NCBI RefSeq assembly: GCF_000010285.1
Contig: NC_010617.1
Span: 2,170,001 to 2,234,000, forward strand
DNA from: Kocuria rhizophila DC2201
GTDB lineage: Bacteria; Actinomycetota; Actinomycetes; Actinomycetales; Micrococcaceae
Direction of reading: 5' to 3'
DNA length: 64,000 bases
Part shown: positions 17,092 through 24,712 of the stretch, piece after piece
Position numbering within the stretch: the first letter of the stretch is position 1
How the letters are laid out: each line of letters starts with the position of its first letter
The notes under the pieces: generated by a model
Told to the model about the DNA's origin: nothing
The model's input: the letters and a program-made list of their open reading frames with translations, nothing else
Databases searched by the model: none
Made by a program: the position numbers and the translations under genes

Positions 17092-17194
17092 CGCGCCGGG
17101 GGTGTGCAGTCGGCCGGGGTCTGGAGCGCGCCGGGGTCTGGGGGGCGCCGAGGTTTGGCAGAGCGCCAGGGTTTGGAGCGCACCGGGGGCCCGG
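17092..17194. repeat. Degenerate tandem repeat, about 17-bp period
   Basis: In the 331-nt spacer before the DUF47 gene, units of the form GCGCCGGGGTCTGGAGC repeat about five to six times with drift (GCGCCGGGGTCTGGGGG, GCGCCGAGGTTTGGCAG, CGCCAGGGTTTGGAGC, GCACCGGGGGCCCGG). The remainder of the spacer holds a TAGACT-like -10 near 17197 and TAGCAT at 17343-17348, but no gene. Confidence 0.55.
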
Positions 17195-17390
17195 CGGTAG
17201 ACTGGGAGCAGGTGTCGGGCCGTGGCAGCCCCGGGCTCCATCATTTAGCCGCTACGAGCGGCCTTCCGCCGAGAGGCGCTCCCGGTCCGGCACCGCCTAC
17301 CTCCTCCCCCGTGGCGCAACGGGTCCGTTCATGTTGGTTGGGTAGCATGTCGCCGACACTTCACGGCGCGTCAACCCAGAGGACGGATGG

Positions 17391-18008
17391 ATGGCCTTTC
17401 GGATCTTCCCCGCGGACGAGCGCGTCACCGACCTGCTGGTCCAGATGAGCCAGTGCGTGATCACCGCCGTGGAGCAGCTTTCGGAGCACATCGGGCAGGC
17501 GGACAAGGTGTGGGAGCGGCCCATCACGGGTCTGCTGGACACCGAGGACCGCTGCACCAACCTCTACTTCTCGCTCATGACCACCACGCGCTCCTCGTAC
17601 GTGGTGCCCATCCCCCGCCAGGACCTCTACGTCCTGGGCCGCTGGCTGCTGCGCGCCGTGCAGTGCCTCGTGGCCTGCGCGGAGCTGCACCGCCAGTACA
17701 GGGTGGAGCGGCCCAGCTCCCACGCCACCGAGCAGCTGGCCGTGATCCAGCACATGTCCCACATGACCCGCAAGGCCATGGGGCGGCTGAGCAGCCTCGA
17801 CGAGCTGGACGACTACTGGTTCGAGATGATGCGCCTCACCCGGCAGGCCGAGCGCACCCAGCGGGTCTACCGCGCGAGCCTCATGGACGAGTTCAAGCCC
17901 GCCCAGGCGATCCGCCGCATGGACACCGCCCAGCAGCTCTTCGACGCCGCCCAGGCCCTGGGCCAGGTCTCCAGCGAGGTGGGCCGCATCCTCGTCACGG
18001 AGTACTGA
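17391..18008 (+). CDS. DUF47 family (PhoU-like) Pit accessory protein
   Basis: A 205-residue all-helical protein, the normal length for DUF47 proteins, which are PhoU-like and usually precede a Pit phosphate transporter. It starts MAFRIFPADERVTDLLVQMS. A PhoU-type acidic metal-binding region is suggested by 'LDTEDRCTNLYFSLMTTTRS' and the C-terminal 'LFDAAQALGQVSSEVGRILV'. The family is thought to modulate Pit transport. The ATG has GAGGACGG just upstream, and the pit gene begins only 6 nt after its stop, so the two are one operon. Confidence 0.85.
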   Translation: MAFRIFPADERVTDLLVQMSQCVITAVEQLSEHIGQADKVWERPITGLLDTEDRCTNLYFSLMTTTRSSYVVPIPRQDLYVLGRWLLRAVQCLVACAELHRQYRVERPSSHATEQLAVIQHMSHMTRKAMGRLSSLDELDDYWFEMMRLTRQAERTQRVYRASLMDEFKPAQAIRRMDTAQQLFDAAQALGQVSSEVGRILVTEY

Positions 18009-18014
18009 CCCGCC

Positions 18015-19040
18015 ATGACCGACGTGCTGGCCTTCGCGGGCGTGGTCCTCACGCTGATCTTCACCGTGGTCAACGGCTTCCACGACGCCTCCAACGCGGT
18101 GGCCCTGCCCGTGCGCTTCAACGCGCTCACACCGCGCGTGGCCCTGTGGCTGGGCGCGGTGTTCAACATGATGGGTGCGCTGCTGGTGGGCCTCGTGCTG
18201 AACCGCATGATCACGTTCGAGATCCCCGTGCCCCTCGGCCTCGTGGGTGCGGTGGCGCTGATCTGCGCGCTTGTCACGGCCATCGGCTGGGACCTGATCA
18301 CGTGGTGGTGGCGGATGCCGGCGTCCTCCACCGCGGCCATCGGCGGCGCCGTGGTAGGGGCCCTGCTCGGCGCCCGCGCGGTGGACCTGCACGGCCACGA
18401 GCTCGCCCTGGGGCCCTACTTCTCCTGGAACGTGCTGGTCCCCATGCTCGTGTCCCCGCTGATCGCGTTCGCCCTCGCGTTCGTGCTGGTGATCCCCCTG
18501 GTCCACATGGTCCAGCACCAGGCCCCCGGCCGGGTGAACTTCCGCGCCGGGGTGGTGCAGGCCACGGGCGCGGCGGCCATCCACTTCGGCCACGGCATCC
18601 AGCACGCCCGGCGCGCCCTGTGGATCCTGGTGGTGCTGCTCCTGATCGCCGGCTCCGGCATCTCCCGCCAGAGCATCCCCCTGTGGCTCAGCGCGCTGGT
18701 GGGCCTGTGCCTCGCGGTCGGCACCCTCATGGGCGGCTGGCGGATCTCCTATACGCTCTCCTCCCGGGTGGTCTCCCTCGATCCGCTGCGCGGGGCGATC
18801 GCCCAGACCGTCTCGGGCGCGCTGCTGTTCGTGGGGGCGTTCCTCTCCCCCATCCCGCTGTCCAGCTCGCAGACCAGCACGGCCGCGATCCTGGGCGCAG
18901 GCTCGGCGCAGAAGTTCCGCACCGTCTACCACGCCACCCTGGTGCGCGTGGTGGCCACGTGGCTCTTCACCGTGCCGGTGTGCGGGCTGGTGTCCGCGGT
19001 GCTGTTCCTGGCCGTCTCCCCGCTGCTGCCCGCGCCCTGA
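18015..19040 (+). CDS. pit: Low-affinity inorganic phosphate transporter (Pit family)
   Basis: A 341-residue membrane protein of the PiT family that imports phosphate (often as a metal-phosphate complex) using the proton gradient. The family signature is visible near the N-terminus as 'VNGFHDASNAVALPVRFN', and its internal repeat as 'ATGAAAIHFGHGIQHARRAL'. About ten hydrophobic helices are spread along the protein. It is shorter than E. coli PitA (499 residues) but typical for actinobacteria. It is co-transcribed with the DUF47 gene and converges on pstB, so low- and high-affinity phosphate import are adjacent. Confidence 0.88.
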   Translation: MTDVLAFAGVVLTLIFTVVNGFHDASNAVALPVRFNALTPRVALWLGAVFNMMGALLVGLVLNRMITFEIPVPLGLVGAVALICALVTAIGWDLITWWWRMPASSTAAIGGAVVGALLGARAVDLHGHELALGPYFSWNVLVPMLVSPLIAFALAFVLVIPLVHMVQHQAPGRVNFRAGVVQATGAAAIHFGHGIQHARRALWILVVLLLIAGSGISRQSIPLWLSALVGLCLAVGTLMGGWRISYTLSSRVVSLDPLRGAIAQTVSGALLFVGAFLSPIPLSSSQTSTAAILGAGSAQKFRTVYHATLVRVVATWLFTVPVCGLVSAVLFLAVSPLLPAP

Positions 19041-19095
19041 CCCGCTCCCGGACCACGGTCCCCGGAGTCTCCGCGGAGCACGCCCGAACGCAGAG

Positions 19096-19128
19096 CGGCC
19101 CGGCCCCCGCGTGGCGGGAACCGGGCCG
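19096..19128. terminator. Hairpin between convergent pit and pstB
   Basis: CGGCCCGG (19096-19103) pairs with CCGGGCCG (19121-19128), with extra pairing CCCGC/GCGGG inside. Located between the stops of pit (19040) and pstB (19146); it can act for both strands. Confidence 0.55.
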
Positions 19129-19145
19129 GAGCGAGTGCCGCGGGA

Positions 19146-19925
19146 TCAGCCGAAGCGGCCCGAGACGTAGTCCTCGGTCTCCTTCTTCCGCGGGGTGTTG
19201 AAGATCTCCGAGGTGGGCGCGTACTCGATGAGTCGGCCGGGCTTGCCGGTGCCCTCGATGTTGAAGAACGCCGTCTTGTCCGAGACACGCGACGCCTGCT
19301 GCATGTTGTGCGTGACGATGACCACCGTGTAGTCGGTCTTGATCTCGTTGATGAGGTCCTCGATGGCCAGGGTGGAGATGGGGTCCAGGGCGGAGCAGGG
19401 CTCGTCCATGAGGATCACGTCCGGCTTCACGGCGATCGCGCGGGCAATGCACAGGCGCTGCTGCTGACCGCCGGAGAGCCCGGAACCGGGCTTGCCCAGG
19501 CGGTCCTTGACCTCGTTCCAGAGGTTGGCGCCGCGCAGGGAACTCTCCACGAGCTCATCGGCCTCGCTGCTCGAGATCCGCTTGTTGTTCAGCTTGACCC
19601 CAGCGAGCACGTTGTCCCGGATGGACATGGTGGGGAACGGGTTGGGCCGCTGGAAGACCATGCCCACCATGGACCGGACGGTCACCGGGTCCACGCCCTT
19701 GCCGTAGAGGTCGTCCCCGTCCAGCAGCACCTTGCCCTCGGCGTAGGCCCCGGGGATGACCTCGTGCATGCGGTTGAGCGTCCGCAGGAACGTGGACTTG
19801 CCGCAGCCGGACGGCCCGATGAAGGCCGTCACGGAGCGGGGCTCGATGTTCATGCTGACGTCCTGGACCGCCAGGAAGTCCCCGTAGTAGACGTTGAGGT
19901 GGTCGACGTCGATGCGCTTCGACAT
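19146..19925 (-). CDS. pstB: Phosphate ABC transporter ATP-binding protein
   Basis: A 259-residue ATPase, last gene of the pst operon. It powers high-affinity phosphate uptake from the inner face of the membrane. It has Walker A 'GPSGCGKST' near residue 37, Q-loop '[17 protein letters not shown]', signature '[16 protein letters not shown]' and Walker B '[13 protein letters not shown]', all in PstB-type form. The ATG at 19925 is used because AAGGACA precedes it by 8 nt and the PstB homology begins there; an upstream in-frame start at 19988 lies inside the pstA gene. It starts 31 nt after the pstA stop. Confidence 0.95.
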   Translation of the reverse strand: MSKRIDVDHLNVYYGDFLAVQDVSMNIEPRSVTAFIGPSGCGKSTFLRTLNRMHEVIPGAYAEGKVLLDGDDLYGKGVDPVTVRSMVGMVFQRPNPFPTMSIRDNVLAGVKLNNKRISSSEADELVESSLRGANLWNEVKDRLGKPGSGLSGGQQQRLCIARAIAVKPDVILMDEPCSALDPISTLAIEDLINEIKTDYTVVIVTHNMQQASRVSDKTAFFNIEGTGKPGRLIEYAPTSEIFNTPRKKETEDYVSGRFG

Positions 19926-19956
19926 GGTTGCTTGTCCTTCGGTCGAGTGGGGCCGG

Positions 19957-21075
19957 TCAGCGGCCGGCGGTCTTGGGAGCGAACGCACGGGCGACCAGGC
20001 GCGCCCCGAGGTTCAGGAGCATCACGATGATGATCAGGATCAGCGCCGCCGCCCAGGCCCGCTGCAGGGAGGGATCCGGGTTCGTGGGCGAGGTGGGGTT
20101 CATGATCTGGTAGTAGATGAATGTGGGCAGCGTGGTCATCCACCCCGAGAACGAGTTCCAGTTGATGGCCGAGGCGAAGCCGGCCGTGACCAGCAGGGGC
20201 GCTGTCTCCCCGATCACGCGCGCGATCGCCAGGGTCACGCCCGAGGCGATGCCGGAGATGGACGTGGGGATCACCACCTTGAGGATGGTCCGCCACTTGC
20301 GCACGCCCAGGGCGTAGGAGGCCTCGCGCAGCTCGTTGGGCACGATCCGCAGCATCTCCTCGGTGTTCTTGACCACCGTGGGGATCATCAGCACGGTCAG
20401 CGCCACGGCCGCCACGAACCCGGTGCGGGTGGAGGGACCGAAGATCATCCCGAAGAGGGCGGCCGCGAACAGGCCCGCCACGATGGACGGGATGCCCGTC
20501 ATCACGTCCACGAAGAACGTGATCGCCTTGCCGAGCCATCCCCCGCGAGAGTACTCGACCAGGTAGATCGCGGTCAGCAGCCCCACGGGAACGGACATCA
20601 GCGTGGCCCAGAAGGTGATGGACACCGTGCCCACGACGGCGTGGTACGCGCCGCCCATCACCTGGCCCGACGAGTGGGCGTTGTTGTCCTGCAGGCCGGT
20701 GACCCCGTTCATGGAGGTGAGCAGGAAGTCGGACGTGAGCCCGGGGACCCCGTTGACCAGCACGGTCCAGATCACGGAGACCAGCGGGATGACCGCCAGC
20801 ACGAACGCTGAGTAGACCAGGAAGGTCATCAGCGAGTCGGACCCGGCACGGCGGCCCTCGATCAGGCCCACGGCCAGGGGGCCGACGACCAGGAAGATCA
20901 CGGCGGCGAACAGCGCCCACAGGGCGATGCTGAACCCGAGCAGCGCCGCGATCGCGGCACCCGCCACCACGGCCCCCAGGCCGATGACGGGGATCAGCCA
21001 CTTGGGGCGCTGACCGCGGGTGAGCTTGGACTGGCGGACGGGTGAGACGCCCGGGGTGTGGGTGGACGTGGACAT
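19957..21075 (-). CDS. pstA: Phosphate ABC transporter permease PstA
   Basis: A 372-residue permease, longer than E. coli PstA (296), with an N-terminal cytoplasmic segment and three extra hydrophobic helices before the binding-protein-dependent transport domain. The EAA-type loop is visible as '[20 protein letters not shown]'. With PstC it forms the membrane channel for phosphate. The ATG at 21075 overlaps the pstC stop (TGATG), indicating translational coupling. Confidence 0.93.
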   Translation of the reverse strand: MSTSTHTPGVSPVRQSKLTRGQRPKWLIPVIGLGAVVAGAAIAALLGFSIALWALFAAVIFLVVGPLAVGLIEGRRAGSDSLMTFLVYSAFVLAVIPLVSVIWTVLVNGVPGLTSDFLLTSMNGVTGLQDNNAHSSGQVMGGAYHAVVGTVSITFWATLMSVPVGLLTAIYLVEYSRGGWLGKAITFFVDVMTGIPSIVAGLFAAALFGMIFGPSTRTGFVAAVALTVLMIPTVVKNTEEMLRIVPNELREASYALGVRKWRTILKVVIPTSISGIASGVTLAIARVIGETAPLLVTAGFASAINWNSFSGWMTTLPTFIYYQIMNPTSPTNPDPSLQRAWAAALILIIIVMLLNLGARLVARAFAPKTAGR

Positions 21076-22022
21076 CAGTTGGCCCCCGAGAATTCCTTGT
21101 AGCGAGCGATGATGGCGCGAGCGATCATGTTGACCACCAGGGTGATGAGGAACAGCACGAGGCCCGCCGCGATCAGCTCGGACAGCCGCAGCTGGTAGGC
21201 CTCGGGGAAGTTCAGTGCGATCTCCGCCGCGATGGTCTGGTTACCGGACTTGATGAGGGACGGGATCATGGGCCCGGAGGAGAGCACGAGCGCCACGGCC
21301 ATGGTCTCGCCGAGCGCACGGCCCAGGGCGAGCATGACCGAGGAGATGATGCCGGGACGCGCGAACGGCAGCACCGACATGCGGATCATCTCCCACCGGG
21401 TGGCACCCAGGGCGAGCGCCGCCTCCTCGTGGAGCTTGGGCGTCTGGGTGAAGATCTCCCGGGACATGGACGTGATGATCGGCAGGATCATGATGGCCAG
21501 CACCACCCCCGCGGTGAGCATGGTCTTGCCGGTCTGGGAGGCGGGGCCCCCGAAGAAGGGGATGAACCCGAGGTGCTCGCTGAGCCACGTGTACAGCGGC
21601 ACGAGCGCGGGCGCGAGCACCGTGGCACCCCACGCGCCGAAGATCACGGAGGGGATCGCGGCCAGGAGGTCGATCACGTACCCCACGGGCCGGGAGACCC
21701 TGGCCGGGGCGTAGTGGGAGATGTAGAGGGCCACCAGGATCCCCACGGGCGTGGCGATGACCAGGGCGATCACCGAGGCGATCAGCGTGCCCACGATGAG
21801 CGGCCAGATGTAGGCGAGGAACCCCTCGCCCCCGGTGATCTTCGCCGGGTCCGCGGTGAACGTGGGCAGCGCCTGCAGGAACAGGAAGAGGGCCACGGCC
21901 GCGAGGACCACGAAGATGAGGATGCCGGCGGCCAGGCTGAGCCCGGAGAAGACGGAGTCACCGGCACGACCGGCGGCCGAGGACGTCGACTCCGGTTTCC
22001 GTGTGCTGACGGTGGTGGACAT
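21075..22022 (-). CDS. pstC: Phosphate ABC transporter permease PstC
   Basis: A 315-residue permease with six predicted membrane helices. The EAA loop reads 'KLHEEAALALGATRWEMIRM', and the 'IGTLIAS'-like stretch near residue 100 (WPLIVGTLIASVIALVIATP) is typical of PstC. It partners with PstA in the channel. The start ATG at 22022 (MSTTVSTRK) is chosen by homology; upstream in-frame codons run through the hairpin spacer. The 146-nt gap to pstS contains two hairpins. Confidence 0.93.
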   Translation of the reverse strand: MSTTVSTRKPESTSSAAGRAGDSVFSGLSLAAGILIFVVLAAVALFLFLQALPTFTADPAKITGGEGFLAYIWPLIVGTLIASVIALVIATPVGILVALYISHYAPARVSRPVGYVIDLLAAIPSVIFGAWGATVLAPALVPLYTWLSEHLGFIPFFGGPASQTGKTMLTAGVVLAIMILPIITSMSREIFTQTPKLHEEAALALGATRWEMIRMSVLPFARPGIISSVMLALGRALGETMAVALVLSSGPMIPSLIKSGNQTIAAEIALNFPEAYQLRLSELIAAGLVLFLITLVVNMIARAIIARYKEFSGAN

Positions 22023-22091
22023 GAACCAGTCCCTTCGATCAGGTGTGGGGCGAGCTGGGCTGTGGCCACTGCCCAGCGTAGGACGTGGCGG

Positions 22092-22109
22092 GCGCCCACG
22101 GGTGGGCGC
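22092..22109 (-). other. Short hairpin in pstS-pstC spacer
   Basis: GCGCCCAC (22092-22099) and GTGGGCGC (22102-22109) form an 8-bp inverted repeat, closed by effective pairing around a very short loop. It lies directly downstream (in transcript order) of the stronger hairpin at 22111-22153. Confidence 0.45.
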
Positions 22110-22110
22110 G

Positions 22111-22153
22111 TGACTGCGGCGTCGGCACGCTGAACGCGCCGACGCCGCAGTCA
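22111..22153 (-). terminator. Strong intra-operon hairpin after pstS
   Basis: TGACTGCGGCGTCGGC (22111-22126) and GCCGACGCCGCAGTCA (22138-22153) form a perfect 16-bp stem with an 11-nt loop, 16 nt beyond the pstS stop codon. It is likely a partial terminator or 3'-end stabiliser giving more PstS than PstCAB. That role is inference, but it is common for operons whose first gene encodes a binding protein. Confidence 0.7.
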
Positions 22154-22168
22154 CCGCTCAGGGCTGGA

Positions 22169-23272
22169 TCAGCCCTTCGCGGAAATGGTGTCCACGGCCG
22201 CCTTGGCCTTGTCCCGCAGCGCCGGGGACAGGGGGGCGGAGCCGGAGGCGTCCGCGGCGGTCTTCTGGCCGTCCTCGGAGACCACGTAGGTCTCGAAGGC
22301 CTTCACGAGGTCCGCGGTCTCCTTGGAGTCGTACTGGGCGCAGACCACGTGGTAGGAGATCAGCACGAGCGGGTAGGCGTCGGCCTCCTTGGTGTCGCGC
22401 TGGATGTTCATGGCGAGGTCGTGCTCGCCGCGGCCCTCGACCTGCTTGGAGACCTCCACGGCCTTGGCCGCGGCCTCGGGCGAGTGCTTGACGTACTTCT
22501 CGCCCACCTTGATGGCCGCGGTGCCGAGGTCGCCCACGGCCGAGGAGTCGGCGTAGGTCACGGCACCCTCGGTGCTGGAGGTGGTGGAGACCACACCGGA
22601 GGTGCCCTTGTTGTTCTCGGCGGCGTACTTGGAGGGCCAGGCCTGGTCCGGCTCGTCCGTCCAGTCCTTGGGCGCGGCCTTGCTGAGGTAGTCGGTGAAG
22701 TTCTCGGTGGTGCCGGAGTCGTCGCTGCGGTGCACCACGGTCACGGCGGTGTCCGGCAGCTTGGCGTCCGGGTTCTGCTGCTTGATCTCCTCGGCGTTCC
22801 ACTTCTTGATCTCGCCCTTGAAGATCTTGGCGATGGTGGGGGCGTCGAGGTTGAGGGACTCGATGCCGGGCAGGTTGAACGCCACGGAGATCGGGGACAC
22901 GTAGACCGGCAGGTCCATGGCCCCGGCGTCGCCGCACTGCTTCTTGGCGTCCGGCAGCTCCTTCTCGGACAGGTACGCGTCCGAGCCCGCGAAGTTGGCG
23001 CCGCCGGCCAGGAACGCCTTGCGCCCCGCGCCGGAGCCGTCCGGGGAGTACTGCACCGTGGCCCCGTTGTTGGAGGACTGGAAGCCGTTCTGCCACGCGG
23101 TCATGGCGGCCTGCTGCGAGGAGGCGCCGATGCCGGTCAGGGTTCCGGAGACACCCTTGTCCCCGCCGCCGCCCCCGCTGCTGCCGGTGGGGTTGTCGGA
23201 ACCGCAAGCGGTCAGGGCGAGGGCACCAATGGCCAGAACTGCGGCCGAGCGGCCAACGTGCGAAACCTTCAC
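22169..23272 (-). CDS. pstS: Phosphate-binding lipoprotein PstS
   Basis: A 367-residue extracytoplasmic phosphate-binding protein. Residues 1-22 are a lipoprotein signal with lipobox LTAC (Cys23), followed by a Gly/Ser linker. The mature domain shows PstS motifs 'TGIGASSQQAAMTAW', 'GRKAFLAGGANFAGSDAYLS' and 'VVHRSDDSGTTENFTDYL', the last being the phosphate-contact loop. It delivers phosphate to PstCA. The GTG at 23272 has AGGAG 5 nt upstream. Its leader carries a PHO-box-like repeat at 23405-23426, consistent with control by the PhoR-PhoP system. Confidence 0.95.
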   Translation of the reverse strand: MKVSHVGRSAAVLAIGALALTACGSDNPTGSSGGGGGDKGVSGTLTGIGASSQQAAMTAWQNGFQSSNNGATVQYSPDGSGAGRKAFLAGGANFAGSDAYLSEKELPDAKKQCGDAGAMDLPVYVSPISVAFNLPGIESLNLDAPTIAKIFKGEIKKWNAEEIKQQNPDAKLPDTAVTVVHRSDDSGTTENFTDYLSKAAPKDWTDEPDQAWPSKYAAENNKGTSGVVSTTSSTEGAVTYADSSAVGDLGTAAIKVGEKYVKHSPEAAAKAVEVSKQVEGRGEHDLAMNIQRDTKEADAYPLVLISYHVVCAQYDSKETADLVKAFETYVVSEDGQKTAADASGSAPLSPALRDKAKAAVDTISAKG

Positions 23273-23371
23273 TGTTTCTCCTTCGAAAGGCGTGTACCGG
23301 CAAGTCCGGCGGGGTGGGTGACGTCGCAGCCCGACGCCCGTCGCCGCTGCGATCGCAGCGCGCACGCGATC

Positions 23372-23377
23372 ACGGTA
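23372..23377 (-). promoter_or_regulatory. Candidate -10 (TACCGT) of the pst operon
   Basis: TACCGT on the minus strand lies about 28 nt downstream of the PHO-box-like repeat and about 100 nt before the pstS GTG. The spacing suits an activator overlapping the -35 region. The assignment is tentative. Confidence 0.4.
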
Positions 23378-23404
23378 GGTAGTGGATGTTGCCAGATTCG
23401 GCCG

Positions 23405-23426
23405 GGAAGGTGAACGGACGATTAAC
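23405..23426 (-). promoter_or_regulatory. PHO-box-like direct repeat upstream of pstS
   Basis: Read on the minus strand, two adjacent 11-nt units are GTTAATCGTCC and GTTCACCTTCC. The second matches the actinobacterial PhoP unit GTTCACCTACC at 10 of 11 positions; the first is weaker (7 of 11). Two adjacent 11-mers is the PHO-box architecture known from Streptomyces. It suggests phosphate-starvation activation of pstSCAB. Confidence 0.6.
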
Positions 23427-23482
23427 ACCTGCCACCGCGCGCCGCGCTGGGGCCTCCGGCCGGGCGCTGTCCGTCCCGGATC

Positions 23483-23488
23483 TAGGAT
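23483..23488 (+). promoter_or_regulatory. -10 element TAGGAT, leaderless start at 23495
   Basis: TAGGAT followed by 6 nt and ATG 23495, with no ribosome binding site. Confidence 0.55.
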
Positions 23489-23494
23489 GGCCTC

Positions 23495-24652
23495 ATGGCG
23501 TCCTCGGAAGCAGCTCACCCCCGCTCCCGGTCCCGCCGTGTGCTCGAGCACGTGGAGCACCGCAGCCGCACCGGCTGGGCACGCATGACGTCCGGGCTGT
23601 TCCAGGCCGTGCAGATGACCGTGGCCGCGGTGGGCGCCTACGTGATCGCCGAGCGGCTGCTGGGACACCACGGGCCCATCTTCGCGGCCACCGCCGCGCT
23701 CGTGTCCCTGGGCTACGCCAAGGGCGGGCTGCGCTACCGGCGCGTGCTGGAGGTCTCGATCGGCTGCACGCTCGGCATCGTCATGGGTGACCTGCTGATC
23801 CACGTGCTGGGCCCCGGTGATTGGCAGGCGGCCGTGGTGCTGCTGGTGTCCCTGCTGCTGGCCCGGTTCCTGGACAACGGGGCGATCTTCACCACCCAGA
23901 TGGGCCTGCAGTCCGTGCTGGTGGTGCTGCTGCCGCCCTCCCAGGACGGGGTCTTCGGACGGTCCCTGGACGCCGTGGTCGGGTGCCTGTGCGCCCTGCT
24001 GCTGGCCTACGTGGTGCCCCAGGACCCCCGCCGGGAGCCGCGGCAGGACCTCAGCGCCCTGATCACCGAGTTCACCCAGATGCTCAACGACTGCTCCCGG
24101 GCCGTGGCGGACACCGATTCCCGGCTCGCGTGGCACGCCCTGGTGCGGGGTCGGCAGACCCAGCCGCTCGTGGACTCCGTCCGCACCGGGCTCACCGGGT
24201 CCCGGGAGATCGCCCACGCCTCCCCCCTGTACCGCCGCTACCGCCGGGAGATCGACGAGCTCAGCGAGAGCATCCGGTACCTGGACCTCGCGGTGCGCAA
24301 CTCGCGGGTGTTCGCGCGCCGGCTCGCCTCGGTGCTCAACCGGGTCACGCTCGCCGACGACGCCGTGACCTCCCTCTCCGAGGCCCTCGCCGACCTCTCC
24401 GACGCCGTCCTGAGCTACGGCCACGCCCTGCGCGAGAGCCACGCCCAGAGCCGGGAGAGCTACCTGCGCCAGACCCGCAACGAGCTCTTCTCCGTGGCGG
24501 AGCGCCTCGAGCCGGGCGCCATGGGCATCCGCACCATGGAGGGCGAGGCGCTCGTGCTGATGCTGCGGCCCATGGTCGTGGACCTCCTCGAGGCCGCGGG
24601 AGTCTCCCACGAGAGCGCCACGCGGCACCTTCCGCCGCTCGAACGCCGCTGA
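23495..24652 (+). CDS. FUSC/aromatic acid exporter-like membrane protein
   Basis: A 385-residue protein. The N-terminal half (about residues 35-175) has five to six hydrophobic segments with 'VQMTVAAVGAYVIAERLLG', 'ATAALVSLGYAKGGLRYRRV' and 'VVLLVSLLLARFLDNGAIF', the pattern of fusaric-acid-resistance/aromatic acid exporter family proteins. The C-terminal half is cytoplasmic and helical, with long charged stretches. Members are thought to export organic acids or amphiphiles; the substrate is unknown. It stands alone between pstS (divergent) and radA, with a leaderless-type promoter. Confidence 0.72.
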   Translation: MASSEAAHPRSRSRRVLEHVEHRSRTGWARMTSGLFQAVQMTVAAVGAYVIAERLLGHHGPIFAATAALVSLGYAKGGLRYRRVLEVSIGCTLGIVMGDLLIHVLGPGDWQAAVVLLVSLLLARFLDNGAIFTTQMGLQSVLVVLLPPSQDGVFGRSLDAVVGCLCALLLAYVVPQDPRREPRQDLSALITEFTQMLNDCSRAVADTDSRLAWHALVRGRQTQPLVDSVRTGLTGSREIAHASPLYRRYRREIDELSESIRYLDLAVRNSRVFARRLASVLNRVTLADDAVTSLSEALADLSDAVLSYGHALRESHAQSRESYLRQTRNELFSVAERLEPGAMGIRTMEGEALVLMLRPMVVDLLEAAGVSHESATRHLPPLERR

Positions 24653-24700
24653 CCCTCGGAACCGGGCCCCGGGCGGCTTATGCGCGTCGGACCGGGATCC

Positions 24701-24706
24701 TACGGT
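24701..24706 (+). promoter_or_regulatory. -10 element TACGGT, leaderless start at 24713
   Basis: TACGGT followed by 6 nt and ATG 24713. This supports 24713 rather than the upstream in-frame ATG at 24680. Confidence 0.5.
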
Positions 24707-24712
24707 GGGGCC

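Noticed and set aside
17324-17337. TCCGTTCATGTTGG as a second PHO box before DUF47-pit.
   Set aside because: Only about 6 of 11 positions fit one unit and no second unit is clear; kept as a remark only.
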